A stretch of DNA of 22,791 nucleotides, from NCBI GenBank assembly GCA_045629725.1, contig JAZQRT010000017.1:1-22791 (forward strand), given 5' to 3'. Origin of the DNA: SIG714 sp045629725. Lineage in GTDB: Bacteria > Bacillota > Clostridia > Oscillospirales > CAG-272. The notes below the pieces were generated by a model, which was given only the letters and a program-made list of their open reading frames with translations, made no database searches and was not told the DNA's origin. Shown here piece after piece: positions 16,001 to 22,791 of this stretch (its first letter is position 1; each line of letters begins with the position of its first letter). The translations under genes were made by a program, and so were the position numbers.

Positions 16001-17512
16001 GGTTATTGCCGAGGAAAGAGCGGAAAGTCCCGTTGTTTCTATATCAAAAATTATAAATTCATCGTTTTTGAAGTCAAAGTTATCGTTTCCCCAAACGGCT
16101 CTTGCCGTGTCGTCAACGTAATACGCCTCCATACCGTAGAGAATCTTCAGATCCTTTTTCCTTGCGGCATTCATCATGATGGGGTATGCCTGTACGTTTC
16201 CGTGATCCGTAACTCCGATGGCGTCCCATCCCCATTCAACTGCCTTTTCCACAACTATCTCGGGGAACATGAGCGCGTCCATGGTTGACATATTGGTATG
16301 CAGATGGAGCTCCACTCGTTTTTCCTCGGCTTCGTCACGGCGGGCGATCTCCTTTACGATATAAGCCTCCTCGGGATAAAGCTCAAGCTCACCGTCATCT
16401 CGGTTTTCCTTGACTCTGCCTATGACCGCCAGGGACATATTGTAAAGCGTTACCACAACGGAGGTTCCGCGTCTTATCTCCCTTGTAACAGGCTTCAGCG
16501 CCTTCATTATGGGGGAAGCCTTTTCCGCTTCCACAAGTATTTTAAGGTTTATGGATGCTTCGTTATCCGTGATACCTATTACGATAAGTGATTTTGCTCC
16601 TCTTGAAACAGGCGTTTCCGAAACGGAATTGATCTTTCCCACAACGGCAACCTTTGCGGTGGGCTTAGTGATGGAGGAAAGGGGCGTTACCTCCTTTATC
16701 TCGGAAAATTCATATATCTCGTCCTCGGCAAGCTCTCTTTTTGTATAGAAAAGCGCGGGGGAGGATATATCGAACTTCATTCTGCCGACCGTTACGTTTC
16801 CGTCCTCGCCCACCTGCACGTTTGATGCAGACTTCTGTTCATCACCCGATGCATCAACTCTTGTGACAAGCTTTTTGAGGGGTGGTTCCTCTTTTTCTTC
16901 TTCCTTATCCTTTTTCGCTGACTTGCCCATATCCTCGGAGCCCTTTACCCGTGGCGGCGTTGGAGGAACGTATTTTTTCATTTCCTCCTCCATATGTCTG
17001 AGCCTTTCCTTGAAGTCCTCCTCTGCGTTTGCGGATTTTTCAATGGTGACCTCAAATTCAAGCCCGTATTCACTTTTTATAATTGCCGAAATGATACCCG
17101 CGGTTTTAGCACATTCCATCAGCCTTATACCGCCCAATGGGAACGGTATATAGATGGCGATCTTGTTTTCCTGTATCTCATAGGTATAATCCGTAAAAAA
17201 TCCGTTTGAAACGATTCCTATATCCTCGGCTTCCGTTATGACCTGATGGATATACTCGGGCTCAAAGGTATCTGGTGGGTACTTTGTCAGGATCTTCATT
17301 CTGCCAAGACCGTATACCTTCGCCATTTCTCTTTCTATTTTATATATAATATCCTTTTTAACAGGCTTCTTAAGCCAAAGAGTCAGCTCCACGTGGCGGT
17401 GCTCTCGGCTTATAAAGCGGGACTCATAATCCATAACCCCATCAAGCGCCTGTTTTACATCTTCGCTTTCGGGACGGTATTTTGAATATTTTTCAAAAAA
17501 TGGTGTATCCAT
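13010..17512 (-). CDS. polC: DNA polymerase III subunit alpha, Gram-positive PolC type
   Basis: Replicative DNA polymerase with built-in proofreading, 1500 residues, close to the usual 1430-1470 of the family. In order: an N-terminal region and OB-fold part (to about 400), a PHP domain starting HLHTN near 404, a DEDDh exonuclease inserted in it (DIETTG near 490, HNAGFD near 570, SDDAEM near 633), a four-Cys zinc site (CPKC and CPEC, about 974-1000), and the catalytic palm with SPDIDLNFSG near 1029 whose two Asp bind metal. The last residues, QLSLF, match a beta-clamp binding motif. The ATG at 17512 was chosen because GAGAGG lies 7 nt upstream; a longer reading would translate through the intergenic hairpin. 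It follows ispG by 59 nt and is the last gene of the housekeeping run. Confidence 0.98.
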   Translation of the reverse strand: MDTPFFEKYSKYRPESEDVKQALDGVMDYESRFISREHRHVELTLWLKKPVKKDIIYKIEREMAKVYGLGRMKILTKYPPDTFEPEYIHQVITEAEDIGIVSNGFFTDYTYEIQENKIAIYIPFPLGGIRLMECAKTAGIISAIIKSEYGLEFEVTIEKSANAEEDFKERLRHMEEEMKKYVPPTPPRVKGSEDMGKSAKKDKEEEKEEPPLKKLVTRVDASGDEQKSASNVQVGEDGNVTVGRMKFDISSPALFYTKRELAEDEIYEFSEIKEVTPLSSITKPTAKVAVVGKINSVSETPVSRGAKSLIVIGITDNEASINLKILVEAEKASPIMKALKPVTREIRRGTSVVVTLYNMSLAVIGRVKENRDDGELELYPEEAYIVKEIARRDEAEEKRVELHLHTNMSTMDALMFPEIVVEKAVEWGWDAIGVTDHGNVQAYPIMMNAARKKDLKILYGMEAYYVDDTARAVWGNDNFDFKNDEFIIFDIETTGLSALSSAITEIGAVKVKNGEVLEVFNTFADPECHIPENITELTGITDEMVKGAPSQLEAVKAFLEFAGDRMLIAHNAGFDVGFIRGVCEKNKMPFKNSYLDTMALSKYVNPELKKHKLDTLAEYFELGEFNHHRASDDAEMLTAIFFKMVKKLADEGVHNINEMNNAMSERADPLKLRPYHMVIYVKNLTGLKNLYKLISKSYLDYYYRNPRIPKTLLDEHREGLIIGSACEAGELYQAILTGKSADEIDRIADYYDYFEIQPLCNNMFMVANETVSGVEVLKDINRRIVSLGEEKGKPVVATCDVHFMNKEDEIYRKILQAGMKYTDYDRDTGLYLRTTEEMLEEFEYLGKEKAYEVVVTNTRAIADMIEKILPIPDGTFTPKMDGAEEELQEMCWKRAHDMYGDELPVQVEARLKKELESIIKHGFAVLYIIAQRLVWYSEQQGYLVGSRGSVGSSFVATMAGISEVNPLPPHYRCPKCRYNRFIEDGSVGSGFDLETAYCPECGEKLLQDGHDIPFETFLGFYGDKSPDIDLNFSGEVQGKVHKYTEELFGAENVFRAGTLGTLASKTAYGYVMKYLDEKGIRVNKAEVQRLVNGTVGVKRTTGQHPGGIIVIPREYEVYDFTPVQHPADDAGSDIVTTHFAFVYLHDTILKLDELGHDMPTKYKWLEKYTGVDVMTVPMNDKQVYELFLSKDSLNIVRGDIDCKIGTYGLPEFGTKFVMQMLEQAKPKNFADLLQISGLSHGTDVWLGNAQDLIQNNICTISDVVGTRDSIMLTLIRYGLDNAMSFKIMESVRKGKGLTPEWESEMRTHNVPDWYIDSCKKIKYMFPKAHAAAYVMSAIRLGWYKVHKPLEFYAAYLSVAPGGFDAGIVSRGIDGVKAAMREIEGKVKEKTATQKDNDLYSTLQLVEESMARGVDYLPIDLYRSDASSFLPENGKIRMPFNTLAGLGTSAALKIMEARQDGEFMSKIDFMERSGLSKAVMQTLEDAGVFEGMTETNQLSLF

Positions 17513-17532
17513 CTTTTTTCCTCTCTGTATTG

Positions 17533-17563
17533 GAAATGGGCGGTATCTGCCGCCGCCCATTTC
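17533..17563 (-). other. Intergenic hairpin between ispG and polC
   Basis: A perfect 11-bp inverted repeat (17533-17543 with 17553-17563) with a 9-nt loop fills most of the 59-nt gap. It ends 7 nt before the polC ribosome site. No U tract follows on the transcribed strand, so a normal intrinsic terminator is unlikely. It may control polC translation or act as a processing or stabilising element. Confidence 0.75.
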
Positions 17564-17571
17564 TGTACTAA

Positions 17572-18651
17572 TTATTCTTCACTGTCAATAAGACGTATTC
17601 CTTCAAGAAGTGAGGGAATGATATCGCTCTCGGGTATCTTTCCTATGATGACACCCTTTTTAAAGAGCACCGCTTCTCCGATACCTCCCGCAATTCCGAT
17701 GTCAGCCTCCTTGGCTTCTCCCGGTCCGTTAACAACGCATCCCATCACCGCAACGGTAATGTTTTTTCTGACGCTTACATTCTTAAGCTCATTCTCCAGA
17801 GCCTTGACGATGGGGATCATATTGATCTTCGTACGTCCGCAGGTGGGACAGGAAACGATATTCACCGAGGGATTGGAATAAAATCCCAAGGACTTGAGAA
17901 TGGAAATTCCCGTTTCCACCTCCACCACGGGATCGTCAGTAAGGGAAACTCTCAGCGTATCTCCGATGCCCTCCGTGAGCATTCCTCCGATTCCCGCGCC
18001 TGCTTTGATAACTCCCATTCTGCCGCCGCCCGCTTCCGTTACGCCAAGGTGTATGGGATATTCGGTCCTTGAGGCAATTATTCTGTTTGCCATGGCAGTT
18101 TTTACGGGAGATGATGACTTCACCGCCACAACGATGTTTCCAAAATCAAGTCCCTCAAGTATTTTCACGTTTTCAAGGGCGGATTCCGCAAGTGCCTGTG
18201 CCGTGGGAGAGCCGTATTTGTCAAGCTTGGTCTTATCAAGTGAACCGCCGTTTACTCCAACTCTGATGGGAAGCCCTCTCTCCCGACAGGTATCAGCCAC
18301 CGCCTTGATCCTTGAAATATCACCGATATTTCCGGGATTTATTCTTATTTTATCAGCCCCGCACTTAGCTGCTTCAATGGCAAGACGCCAATCAAAATGG
18401 ATATCCGCAACGATGGGCATTTTTATATCCGATGCCTTAAGGGCGCGAAGTATCTCGGCGCTCTCCATATCCGGAACCGTCATTCTGATAATATCGCATC
18501 CCGCAGCCTCAAGACGCTTCATCTGCTCATAAAGAGCGGTATATCCCACGGTGTTCGTCATTGACTGAACGGCAACGGGATTATCCCCGCCGATCTTAAG
18601 AGATCCTATATTTATTTCCTTACTTTTTCTTCTTATTTCGTTATATTCCAT
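17572..18651 (-). CDS. ispG: 4-hydroxy-3-methylbut-2-enyl diphosphate synthase (GcpE)
   Basis: Converts methylerythritol cyclodiphosphate to HMBPP, the penultimate step of the MEP isoprenoid pathway, using a 4Fe-4S cluster and an external electron donor in the cytoplasm. The 359 residues form the TIM-barrel (for example RMTVPDMESA, RINPGNIG, GVNGGSLD) and the C-terminal cluster domain with SCPTCGRT near 267 and MGCVVNGPGEA near 304, giving the three Cys ligands and the conserved Glu. This is the short bacterial form without the plant insert. Its ATG lies 2 nt after the rseP stop, indicating translational coupling, with only a distant AAGG as ribosome site. dxr, an earlier step of the same pathway, is two genes upstream. 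Confidence 0.97.
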   Translation of the reverse strand: MEYNEIRRKSKEINIGSLKIGGDNPVAVQSMTNTVGYTALYEQMKRLEAAGCDIIRMTVPDMESAEILRALKASDIKMPIVADIHFDWRLAIEAAKCGADKIRINPGNIGDISRIKAVADTCRERGLPIRVGVNGGSLDKTKLDKYGSPTAQALAESALENVKILEGLDFGNIVVAVKSSSPVKTAMANRIIASRTEYPIHLGVTEAGGGRMGVIKAGAGIGGMLTEGIGDTLRVSLTDDPVVEVETGISILKSLGFYSNPSVNIVSCPTCGRTKINMIPIVKALENELKNVSVRKNITVAVMGCVVNGPGEAKEADIGIAGGIGEAVLFKKGVIIGKIPESDIIPSLLEGIRLIDSEE

Positions 18652-18653
18652 AA

Positions 18654-19691
18654 TTAAAACAACCTTGCAACATCATTTACAGTTACGATAGCAACGAGCA
18701 GTAAAAGCAATATCATACCAACTGCGTGTATCATTGATTCATACTTCTGATTCATTGGCTTTCCTCTGAAAAGCTCAATTACGTGGAAAATGAGGTGTCC
18801 TCCGTCAAGAGCAGGTATCGGCAAAAGATTAAATATACCGAGATTTACCGCGATCACCGCACAGAAATACAAAAGCTCCGTGATTCCGTGAGAAACCGCA
18901 TTTCCGATAGCCTGTGTCGTTCCAACAACGCCCGACATATGCTCAACTCCGAATCTTCCGCTGATGAGCCCCCCGATAGAATCGAACACCATATCAACGG
19001 ACGCCTTACACTGAGAAAAGGTCATTTTGGCAACGTTTACAAAATTCTTTTCAATGGCATATATCTTGAAATCAAGCACTCCGAAGGTCACGCCTTCGGT
19101 TTCCTCCGTAGCAAATTCCACATCCTCAAGAGTTATCTCCTCGCCGTTTCTTTCAACCACGATATCAACGGGCTTGTATCCGTTCATGCTGATCTGATAT
19201 ACAACGTCGTCCCCCGTATATACTCTGTTTCCGTCAATGGATTTTATAACGTCACCCTCGCGGAGCCCTGCCACATAGGAGGGAGCCTCCTCGGAGTTAA
19301 ATTGCGCAACGGTCGTTCCGCCGTATACGGGAACACAAAGCACGTATGAAAACATCACCGCAAAGCCGACGATTATATTAACAAGCGCGCCTGCAACCGT
19401 GATCACGATCTTTTTCCAAGCCTTTTGGTTGGAAAAGGCGTTGGGAGCATCCCCTGCATCCTCGTTTTCTCCCACCATTGAAACGTATCCTCCGATGGGG
19501 AGAAGTCTTACCGAATAGGCAATTCCCGTTTTCTTGCTTGTTCTGCCAAAAAGCTTTGGACCCATTCCTATTGAAAATTCAATGATGCCGACCTTGAATA
19601 TACGAGCAAAAATATAATGTCCAAGCTCGTGAACGATTATAAGAACGTCGAATATAAGGATCGCCACCAATATCGTCCATACATTACCCAA
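18654..19691 (-). CDS. rseP: Site-2 intramembrane zinc metalloprotease (RseP/RasP type)
   Basis: Cuts transmembrane segments of anti-sigma factors and leftover signal peptides within the membrane. The 345-residue protein starts with a hydrophobic helix holding the zinc motif HELGH (His21, Glu22, His25). Further motifs are a membrane segment near 100-115, one PDZ domain with VAGLREGDVIKSIDG (about 140-210), and the second metal-site motif PALDGGH before a final C-terminal helix. Having a single PDZ domain and being about 70 residues shorter than Bacillus RasP is within family range. The start is a TTG chosen because GGAGG lies 7 nt upstream and the first hydrophobic helix begins there. It follows dxr by 22 nt, a widely conserved arrangement. 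Confidence 0.95.
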   Translation of the reverse strand: MGNVWTILVAILIFDVLIIVHELGHYIFARIFKVGIIEFSIGMGPKLFGRTSKKTGIAYSVRLLPIGGYVSMVGENEDAGDAPNAFSNQKAWKKIVITVAGALVNIIVGFAVMFSYVLCVPVYGGTTVAQFNSEEAPSYVAGLREGDVIKSIDGNRVYTGDDVVYQISMNGYKPVDIVVERNGEEITLEDVEFATEETEGVTFGVLDFKIYAIEKNFVNVAKMTFSQCKASVDMVFDSIGGLISGRFGVEHMSGVVGTTQAIGNAVSHGITELLYFCAVIAVNLGIFNLLPIPALDGGHLIFHVIELFRGKPMNQKYESMIHAVGMILLLLLVAIVTVNDVARLF

Positions 19692-19698
19692 ATCGTTT

Positions 19699-19703
19699 CC
19701 TCC
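19699..19703 (-). promoter_or_regulatory. Ribosome binding site supporting the rseP TTG start
   Basis: GGAGG on the minus strand, 7 nt before the TTG at 19691. No ATG or GTG in frame is found at usable spacing, so the TTG start is preferred. Confidence 0.8.
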
Positions 19704-19713
19704 AAATTATATA

Positions 19714-20850
19714 TTATATAAGCTCCCGAACTCTGCGCCTTGCTTCAAAGCCTGCGCTTATAATGTCTTCGGTGTCGGGATCTGTAATATTTTCAAAATT
19801 ATCAGTTACCTTCATTACTGTTTCCGCTATCGCAGGGAATTTGATCTCACCCTTTAAGAACTTAGCCACCGCTTCCTCGTTTGCTCCGTTGAGCACCGAA
19901 GGAATAACGCCGCCGCGCTTATAGCACTTGCAGGCAAAATCAAGCAGGGGGAAGGTTTCCCCGTCATATTTTGCAAAGGTCAATGCGCCAAGCTTGCAAA
20001 AATCAAGCTTTTCAAGCTTTGAGGGCAATACCTCGGGGTACGTGAGAGCATACTGTATACATTCTCGCATATCGGGTACCGAAAGCTGAGCGATCACCGA
20101 TCCGTCGGGAAGCTCTGCCATTGAATGTACGATGCTCTGACGGTGAACGAGCACCTCGATATCATCGGGAGAAGCATCAAATATATGACACGCCTCTATG
20201 ACCTCAAAGCCCTTGTTCATAAGGGTTGCGGAATCCACCGTTATCTTCGCGCCCATGGACCAAGTTGGGTGGGCAAGTGTTTCCTTTACGCCCTTGTCTT
20301 TAAGCTCCTCGGCGCTCTTTCCGTAAAAGGGTCCGCCGGATGCCGTAAGGATAAGCTTTGAAAACTTACCCTCGTGTCCCGAGCGCAGACATCTGAATAT
20401 GGCGCTGTGCTCCGAATCCACGGGAATGAGGCTGACGCCGCCATCCTTTATTTTTTTCATTACGATATCACCCGCGCAAACAAGGCTTTCCTTATTTGCA
20501 AGGGCAAGTCTTTTGGTATGTTCAAGCGCGGCAAGGGTGGGGCGCAGTCCTGCCATGCCGACTATGGCATTGATAACGGCATCGGTATCCTCATAGGACG
20601 CCGCCTCGATAACTCCGTCTTCTCCCCAAACCACCTTTGTGTCGGTATCAGATACTCTGCTTGCAAGCTCCCTGCCTGCCTCCTCGTTAAAGACCGCGCA
20701 TATACGTGGCTTTAAAAGTCTTAGTTGTTCCTCTCCTGTTTTAATGTCGCTTCCAAAAGCAAGGGACGTTACCTCATATCCCATGTACTGCGCTACGTCA
20801 ACGGATTGCCGTCCGATCGATCCTGTCGATCCGAGTATGGTTATCTTCAT
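19714..20850 (-). CDS. dxr: 1-deoxy-D-xylulose 5-phosphate reductoisomerase
   Basis: Catalyses the NADPH-dependent rearrangement and reduction of DXP to methylerythritol 4-phosphate, the committed MEP pathway step. The 378 residues begin with the Rossmann motif GSTGSIG (7-13). The metal and substrate site is visible as VDSEHSA (Asp145, Glu147), the SGGPF and PTWSMG segments (about 171-200) and MNKGFEVIE with Glu216. The C-terminal helical domain is complete. The ATG follows a strong GGGGGAGG ribosome site. It comes 53 nt after uppS, directly, without the intervening cdsA found in many relatives. rseP and ispG follow. Confidence 0.98.
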   Translation of the reverse strand: MKITILGSTGSIGRQSVDVAQYMGYEVTSLAFGSDIKTGEEQLRLLKPRICAVFNEEAGRELASRVSDTDTKVVWGEDGVIEAASYEDTDAVINAIVGMAGLRPTLAALEHTKRLALANKESLVCAGDIVMKKIKDGGVSLIPVDSEHSAIFRCLRSGHEGKFSKLILTASGGPFYGKSAEELKDKGVKETLAHPTWSMGAKITVDSATLMNKGFEVIEACHIFDASPDDIEVLVHRQSIVHSMAELPDGSVIAQLSVPDMRECIQYALTYPEVLPSKLEKLDFCKLGALTFAKYDGETFPLLDFACKCYKRGGVIPSVLNGANEEAVAKFLKGEIKFPAIAETVMKVTDNFENITDPDTEDIISAGFEARRRVRELI

Positions 20851-20903
20851 TTATTATATTCCTCCCCCTGCATCATTATCTATTGCAAACGATAAAATTA
20901 TTT

Positions 20904-21611
20904 TCAGGATATTACTCCGCCAAATCTTCTTGTTCTGCGGTAAAATTCCTCAACGGCACGGTCAACGTCCTCATTTTTCATATCGGGCCAAAGTGTGTCC
21001 GTAAAGTAAAGCTCGGAATATGCGCTCTGCCACATAAGGAAATTGGAAAGACGGTATTCTCCTCCTGTCCTTACGATAAGGTCGGGATCGGGCATATCGT
21101 GCGTGTAGATATTTGCCGCGATATCCTCCTCCGTTATGCTTTCCTTCCCACTGGCGATCAGCTTATTGACCGCCGTAACGATCTCGGCTCTGCCGCCGTA
21201 ATTGAGGGCAATATTTACAGTCTGCGGACGATCCTCCGTCAGCTTTTCAAGGCGTCTTGCTTCCCTTTCAAGCTCCTCGGGAAGTCTTGAAAGATCACCC
21301 GAGAATCTGACTCTCAAGGTGCTTCCTTCCTCGGACTCCTCGGCTTCCTTTATGTATTCGTCAAGCAGCTTCATTATTGAGGAAACCTCTCTTTCCGAGC
21401 GCTTCCAGTTCTCCGTTGAAAAGGCATACACCGTCACGTACTTTATTCCGATGTCACCGCAATGGCGTATCAATTCCTTGAACACCCTTGCTCCTACCTT
21501 GTGACCGTATTCCCTCGGCATCGCGCGCTTTTTTGCCCATCGTCCGTTTCCGTCCATTATAAAAGCTATATGGCTGAGCCTTTCATCACACATTATCTGC
21601 TTTTCACCCAT
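20904..21611 (-). CDS. uppS: Undecaprenyl diphosphate synthase (cis-prenyltransferase)
   Basis: Extends farnesyl diphosphate with eight isopentenyl units to the C55 lipid carrier for cell-wall synthesis. The 235 residues show the catalytic loop IMDGNGRWAKKR with Asp20, then HCGDIGIKYVTVYAFSTENW, and the C-terminal RTGGEYRLSNFLMWQ signature with the substrate-binding Arg residues. The start with AAAGGGG about 9 nt upstream was kept; a Met six residues later is a weaker alternative. It links to dxr and ispG, whose pathway supplies its substrate, so the run couples precursor and carrier synthesis. It follows frr by 74 nt, with a hairpin in between. Confidence 0.97.
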   Translation of the reverse strand: MGEKQIMCDERLSHIAFIMDGNGRWAKKRAMPREYGHKVGARVFKELIRHCGDIGIKYVTVYAFSTENWKRSEREVSSIMKLLDEYIKEAEESEEGSTLRVRFSGDLSRLPEELEREARRLEKLTEDRPQTVNIALNYGGRAEIVTAVNKLIASGKESITEEDIAANIYTHDMPDPDLIVRTGGEYRLSNFLMWQSAYSELYFTDTLWPDMKNEDVDRAVEEFYRRTRRFGGVIS

Positions 21612-21635
21612 GAGGACTACCCCTTTATACTAATT

Positions 21636-21660
21636 TCGGACGGCAAAAATTACCGTCCGA
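21636..21660 (-). other. Intergenic hairpin between frr and uppS
   Basis: A perfect 8-bp stem (21636-21643 with 21653-21660) with a 9-nt AT-rich loop. On the transcribed strand it is followed by AAATTAG and, a few nt later, the uppS ribosome site, with no U tract. Its position just before the next gene is like the hairpins ahead of polC and of the large peptidase gene. Confidence 0.65.
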
Positions 21661-21685
21661 GTTTTATTGTCTTTTATTTTTTTAA

Positions 21686-22240
21686 TTACAGGGACATTAT
21701 AGACTTTGACTTTTCCTCTGTCATTCCATCAATAACCTTGATGTACTTGTCTGTGAGGTCCTGAATCTGCTTTTCGGATGTCTTCTGCTCATCCTCTGTC
21801 ATTTCTGACTTCTTCTTCATATCCTTGCACTTGTCGTTTGCATCGCGGCGGATGTTTCTGATGGAAACCTTTGCGTCCTCGCCGAGCTTTGCAACGTCCT
21901 TGGAAACTGCCTTACGCTTTTCCTCTGTGAGAGGGGGGAAGTTAAGACGAATGGTCTTTCCGTCATTCTGAGGTGTAAGACCGATATCGGAAGCGAGGAT
22001 CGCCTTCTCGATTCCCTTGAGAAGTGATGCGTCCCAAGGTGTGATGCTGAGTGTACGCGCATCAGCTGCCTTAACCTCTGCTACCTGTGAAAGGGGTGTT
22101 GCACAGCCGTAATAATCAACTGTAATGGGTGCAAGTATTGCGGGAGATGCTCTTCCGACTCTTACAAGTGAAAGCTCGTATTCATAGGAAGCAACGCTCT
22201 TTTTCATTTTTTCTTCGTAAAATTTAACGTCAAGTTTCAT
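21686..22240 (-). CDS. frr: Ribosome recycling factor
   Basis: Splits post-termination ribosomes together with EF-G in the cytoplasm. The 184 residues match the family length of about 185. Conserved features include SLVRVGRASPAIL near the N-terminus, the PWDASLLKGIEKAI segment, LNFPPLTEEKRK at the hinge region, and the long helix with IRNIRRDANDK. AAAGGA lies 8 nt upstream of the ATG. It follows pyrH by 48 nt, a nearly universal bacterial pairing. Confidence 0.98.
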   Translation of the reverse strand: MKLDVKFYEEKMKKSVASYEYELSLVRVGRASPAILAPITVDYYGCATPLSQVAEVKAADARTLSITPWDASLLKGIEKAILASDIGLTPQNDGKTIRLNFPPLTEEKRKAVSKDVAKLGEDAKVSIRNIRRDANDKCKDMKKKSEMTEDEQKTSEKQIQDLTDKYIKVIDGMTEEKSKSIMSL

Positions 22241-22288
22241 GTGTCTTATTCCTTTCGTTTATATGAATTGATTTTGTTTTCATTAATT

Positions 22289-22791
22289 TCAAACTGTAAC
22301 GAGTGTTCCGAGAGCCTCTCCCGAAACAACTCTTTCAACGGATGAAGGCTCGTTAAGACCGAATACAACGGTCGTAAGAGAATTGGACTGACAGAATGCC
22401 GCCGCAGCAAGATCCATAACTCCGAGATTCTTTGCAAGTATCTCGCCGTACGTAATGCTCTCAAGCTTACGTGCGCTCTTGTCTACCTTGGGATCCGCTG
22501 TGTATACTCCGTCTATGTTCTTTGCAAAGAGCACTGCATCAACACCAAGCTCTGCCGCCTTAAGAACTGCGCCCGTATCTGTGGAGAAGAAGGGGCTTCC
22601 CGTTCCGCATCCGAATATCAGGACCTTTCCCTCGCTCATATACTGCTTTGCATCCGCAATATTGAAGGGCTTTGCAAAGGTGGGCATTGACACCGTTGTC
22701 ATTACCACGGATTCAACTCCGAGGTTTTCAAAGGTGTTCTGGAGTGCAAGACAGTTAATAACGGTTGCAAGCATTCCCATATGGTCTGCTC
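22289..22791 (-). CDS. pyrH: UMP kinase, partial (5' end outside the window)
   Basis: Phosphorylates UMP to UDP in pyrimidine nucleotide synthesis. The 167 or so C-terminal residues visible belong to the bacterial amino-acid-kinase fold. Seen are ADHMGMLATVINCLALQ at the edge, the GCGTGSPFFSTDTGAVLKA substrate motif, a KNIDGVYTADPK nucleotide-binding segment, and the MDLAAAAFCQ region. The frame is open to the window edge, so the gene continues to the right with roughly 70 residues missing. The stop is TGA. It is the first visible member of the housekeeping run; rpsB and tsf would be expected beyond the edge. Confidence 0.97.
   Translation of the reverse strand, partial: ADHMGMLATVINCLALQNTFENLGVESVVMTTVSMPTFAKPFNIADAKQYMSEGKVLIFGCGTGSPFFSTDTGAVLKAAELGVDAVLFAKNIDGVYTADPKVDKSARKLESITYGEILAKNLGVMDLAAAAFCQSNSLTTVVFGLNEPSSVERVVSGEALGTLVTV

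Noticed and set aside
17513..17560. Extended N-terminus for polC
   Set aside because: The extra 16 residues would be translated from the intergenic hairpin, and a good ribosome site precedes the ATG at 17512.
17894..18532. 212-residue open frame on the plus strand
   Set aside because: Antisense to ispG, low-complexity Ser/Pro/Ile composition, no family motif.

Overview
The window looks like chromosomal DNA from a low-to-moderate GC Gram-positive bacterium of the Clostridia type. The evidence is a PolC-type replicative polymerase, the Firmicutes-like order pyrH-frr-uppS-dxr-rseP-ispG-polC, purine-rich GGAGG ribosome sites, several lipoproteins with Cys+1 lipoboxes, and near-perfect sigma-A promoters (TTGACA, 17 nt, TATAAT). 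I cannot name a genus from the sequence alone. There is no phage, transposase, CRISPR array, rRNA or tRNA that I can see.

Left part (1-7091): an accessory cluster of three paralogous papain-family (C1) cysteine peptidases, all on the minus strand. It appears to be one transcription unit. A strong promoter (7063-7091) drives a signal-less copy (5185-7020), followed by a 910-residue lipoprotein copy (2359-5091) and a 650-residue lipoprotein copy (306-2258). A classic terminator at 247-278 ends the unit, and U-tract-less hairpins lie between the genes. The three proteins are mosaics of the same parts: C1 peptidase, a ricin-like insert, a beta-rich domain, a C-terminal ricin-like region and an Ig-like tail. 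Each copy carries a different subset.

Middle part (7140-12950): two close paralogues of a lipoprotein resembling ABC solute-binding proteins (7308-8864 and 11329-12870, both minus). Between them lie two plus-strand genes: a CotH-family lipoprotein, apparently starting at a rare ATT codon, and an acyl carrier protein. Most of these genes have their own consensus promoter and terminator. No ABC permease or ATPase lies beside the solute-binding proteins.

Right part (13010-22791): a conserved housekeeping run on the minus strand. It holds pyrH (cut by the window edge), frr, uppS, dxr, rseP, ispG and polC, linking UMP phosphorylation, ribosome recycling, undecaprenyl phosphate synthesis, the MEP isoprenoid pathway, intramembrane proteolysis and replication. 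The cdsA gene that usually sits between uppS and dxr is absent.

The most interesting material is the C1 peptidase cluster, especially the apparently cytoplasmic member with an altered active-site motif, together with the AUU-start CotH gene and the recurrent intergenic hairpins placed just upstream of ribosome sites.
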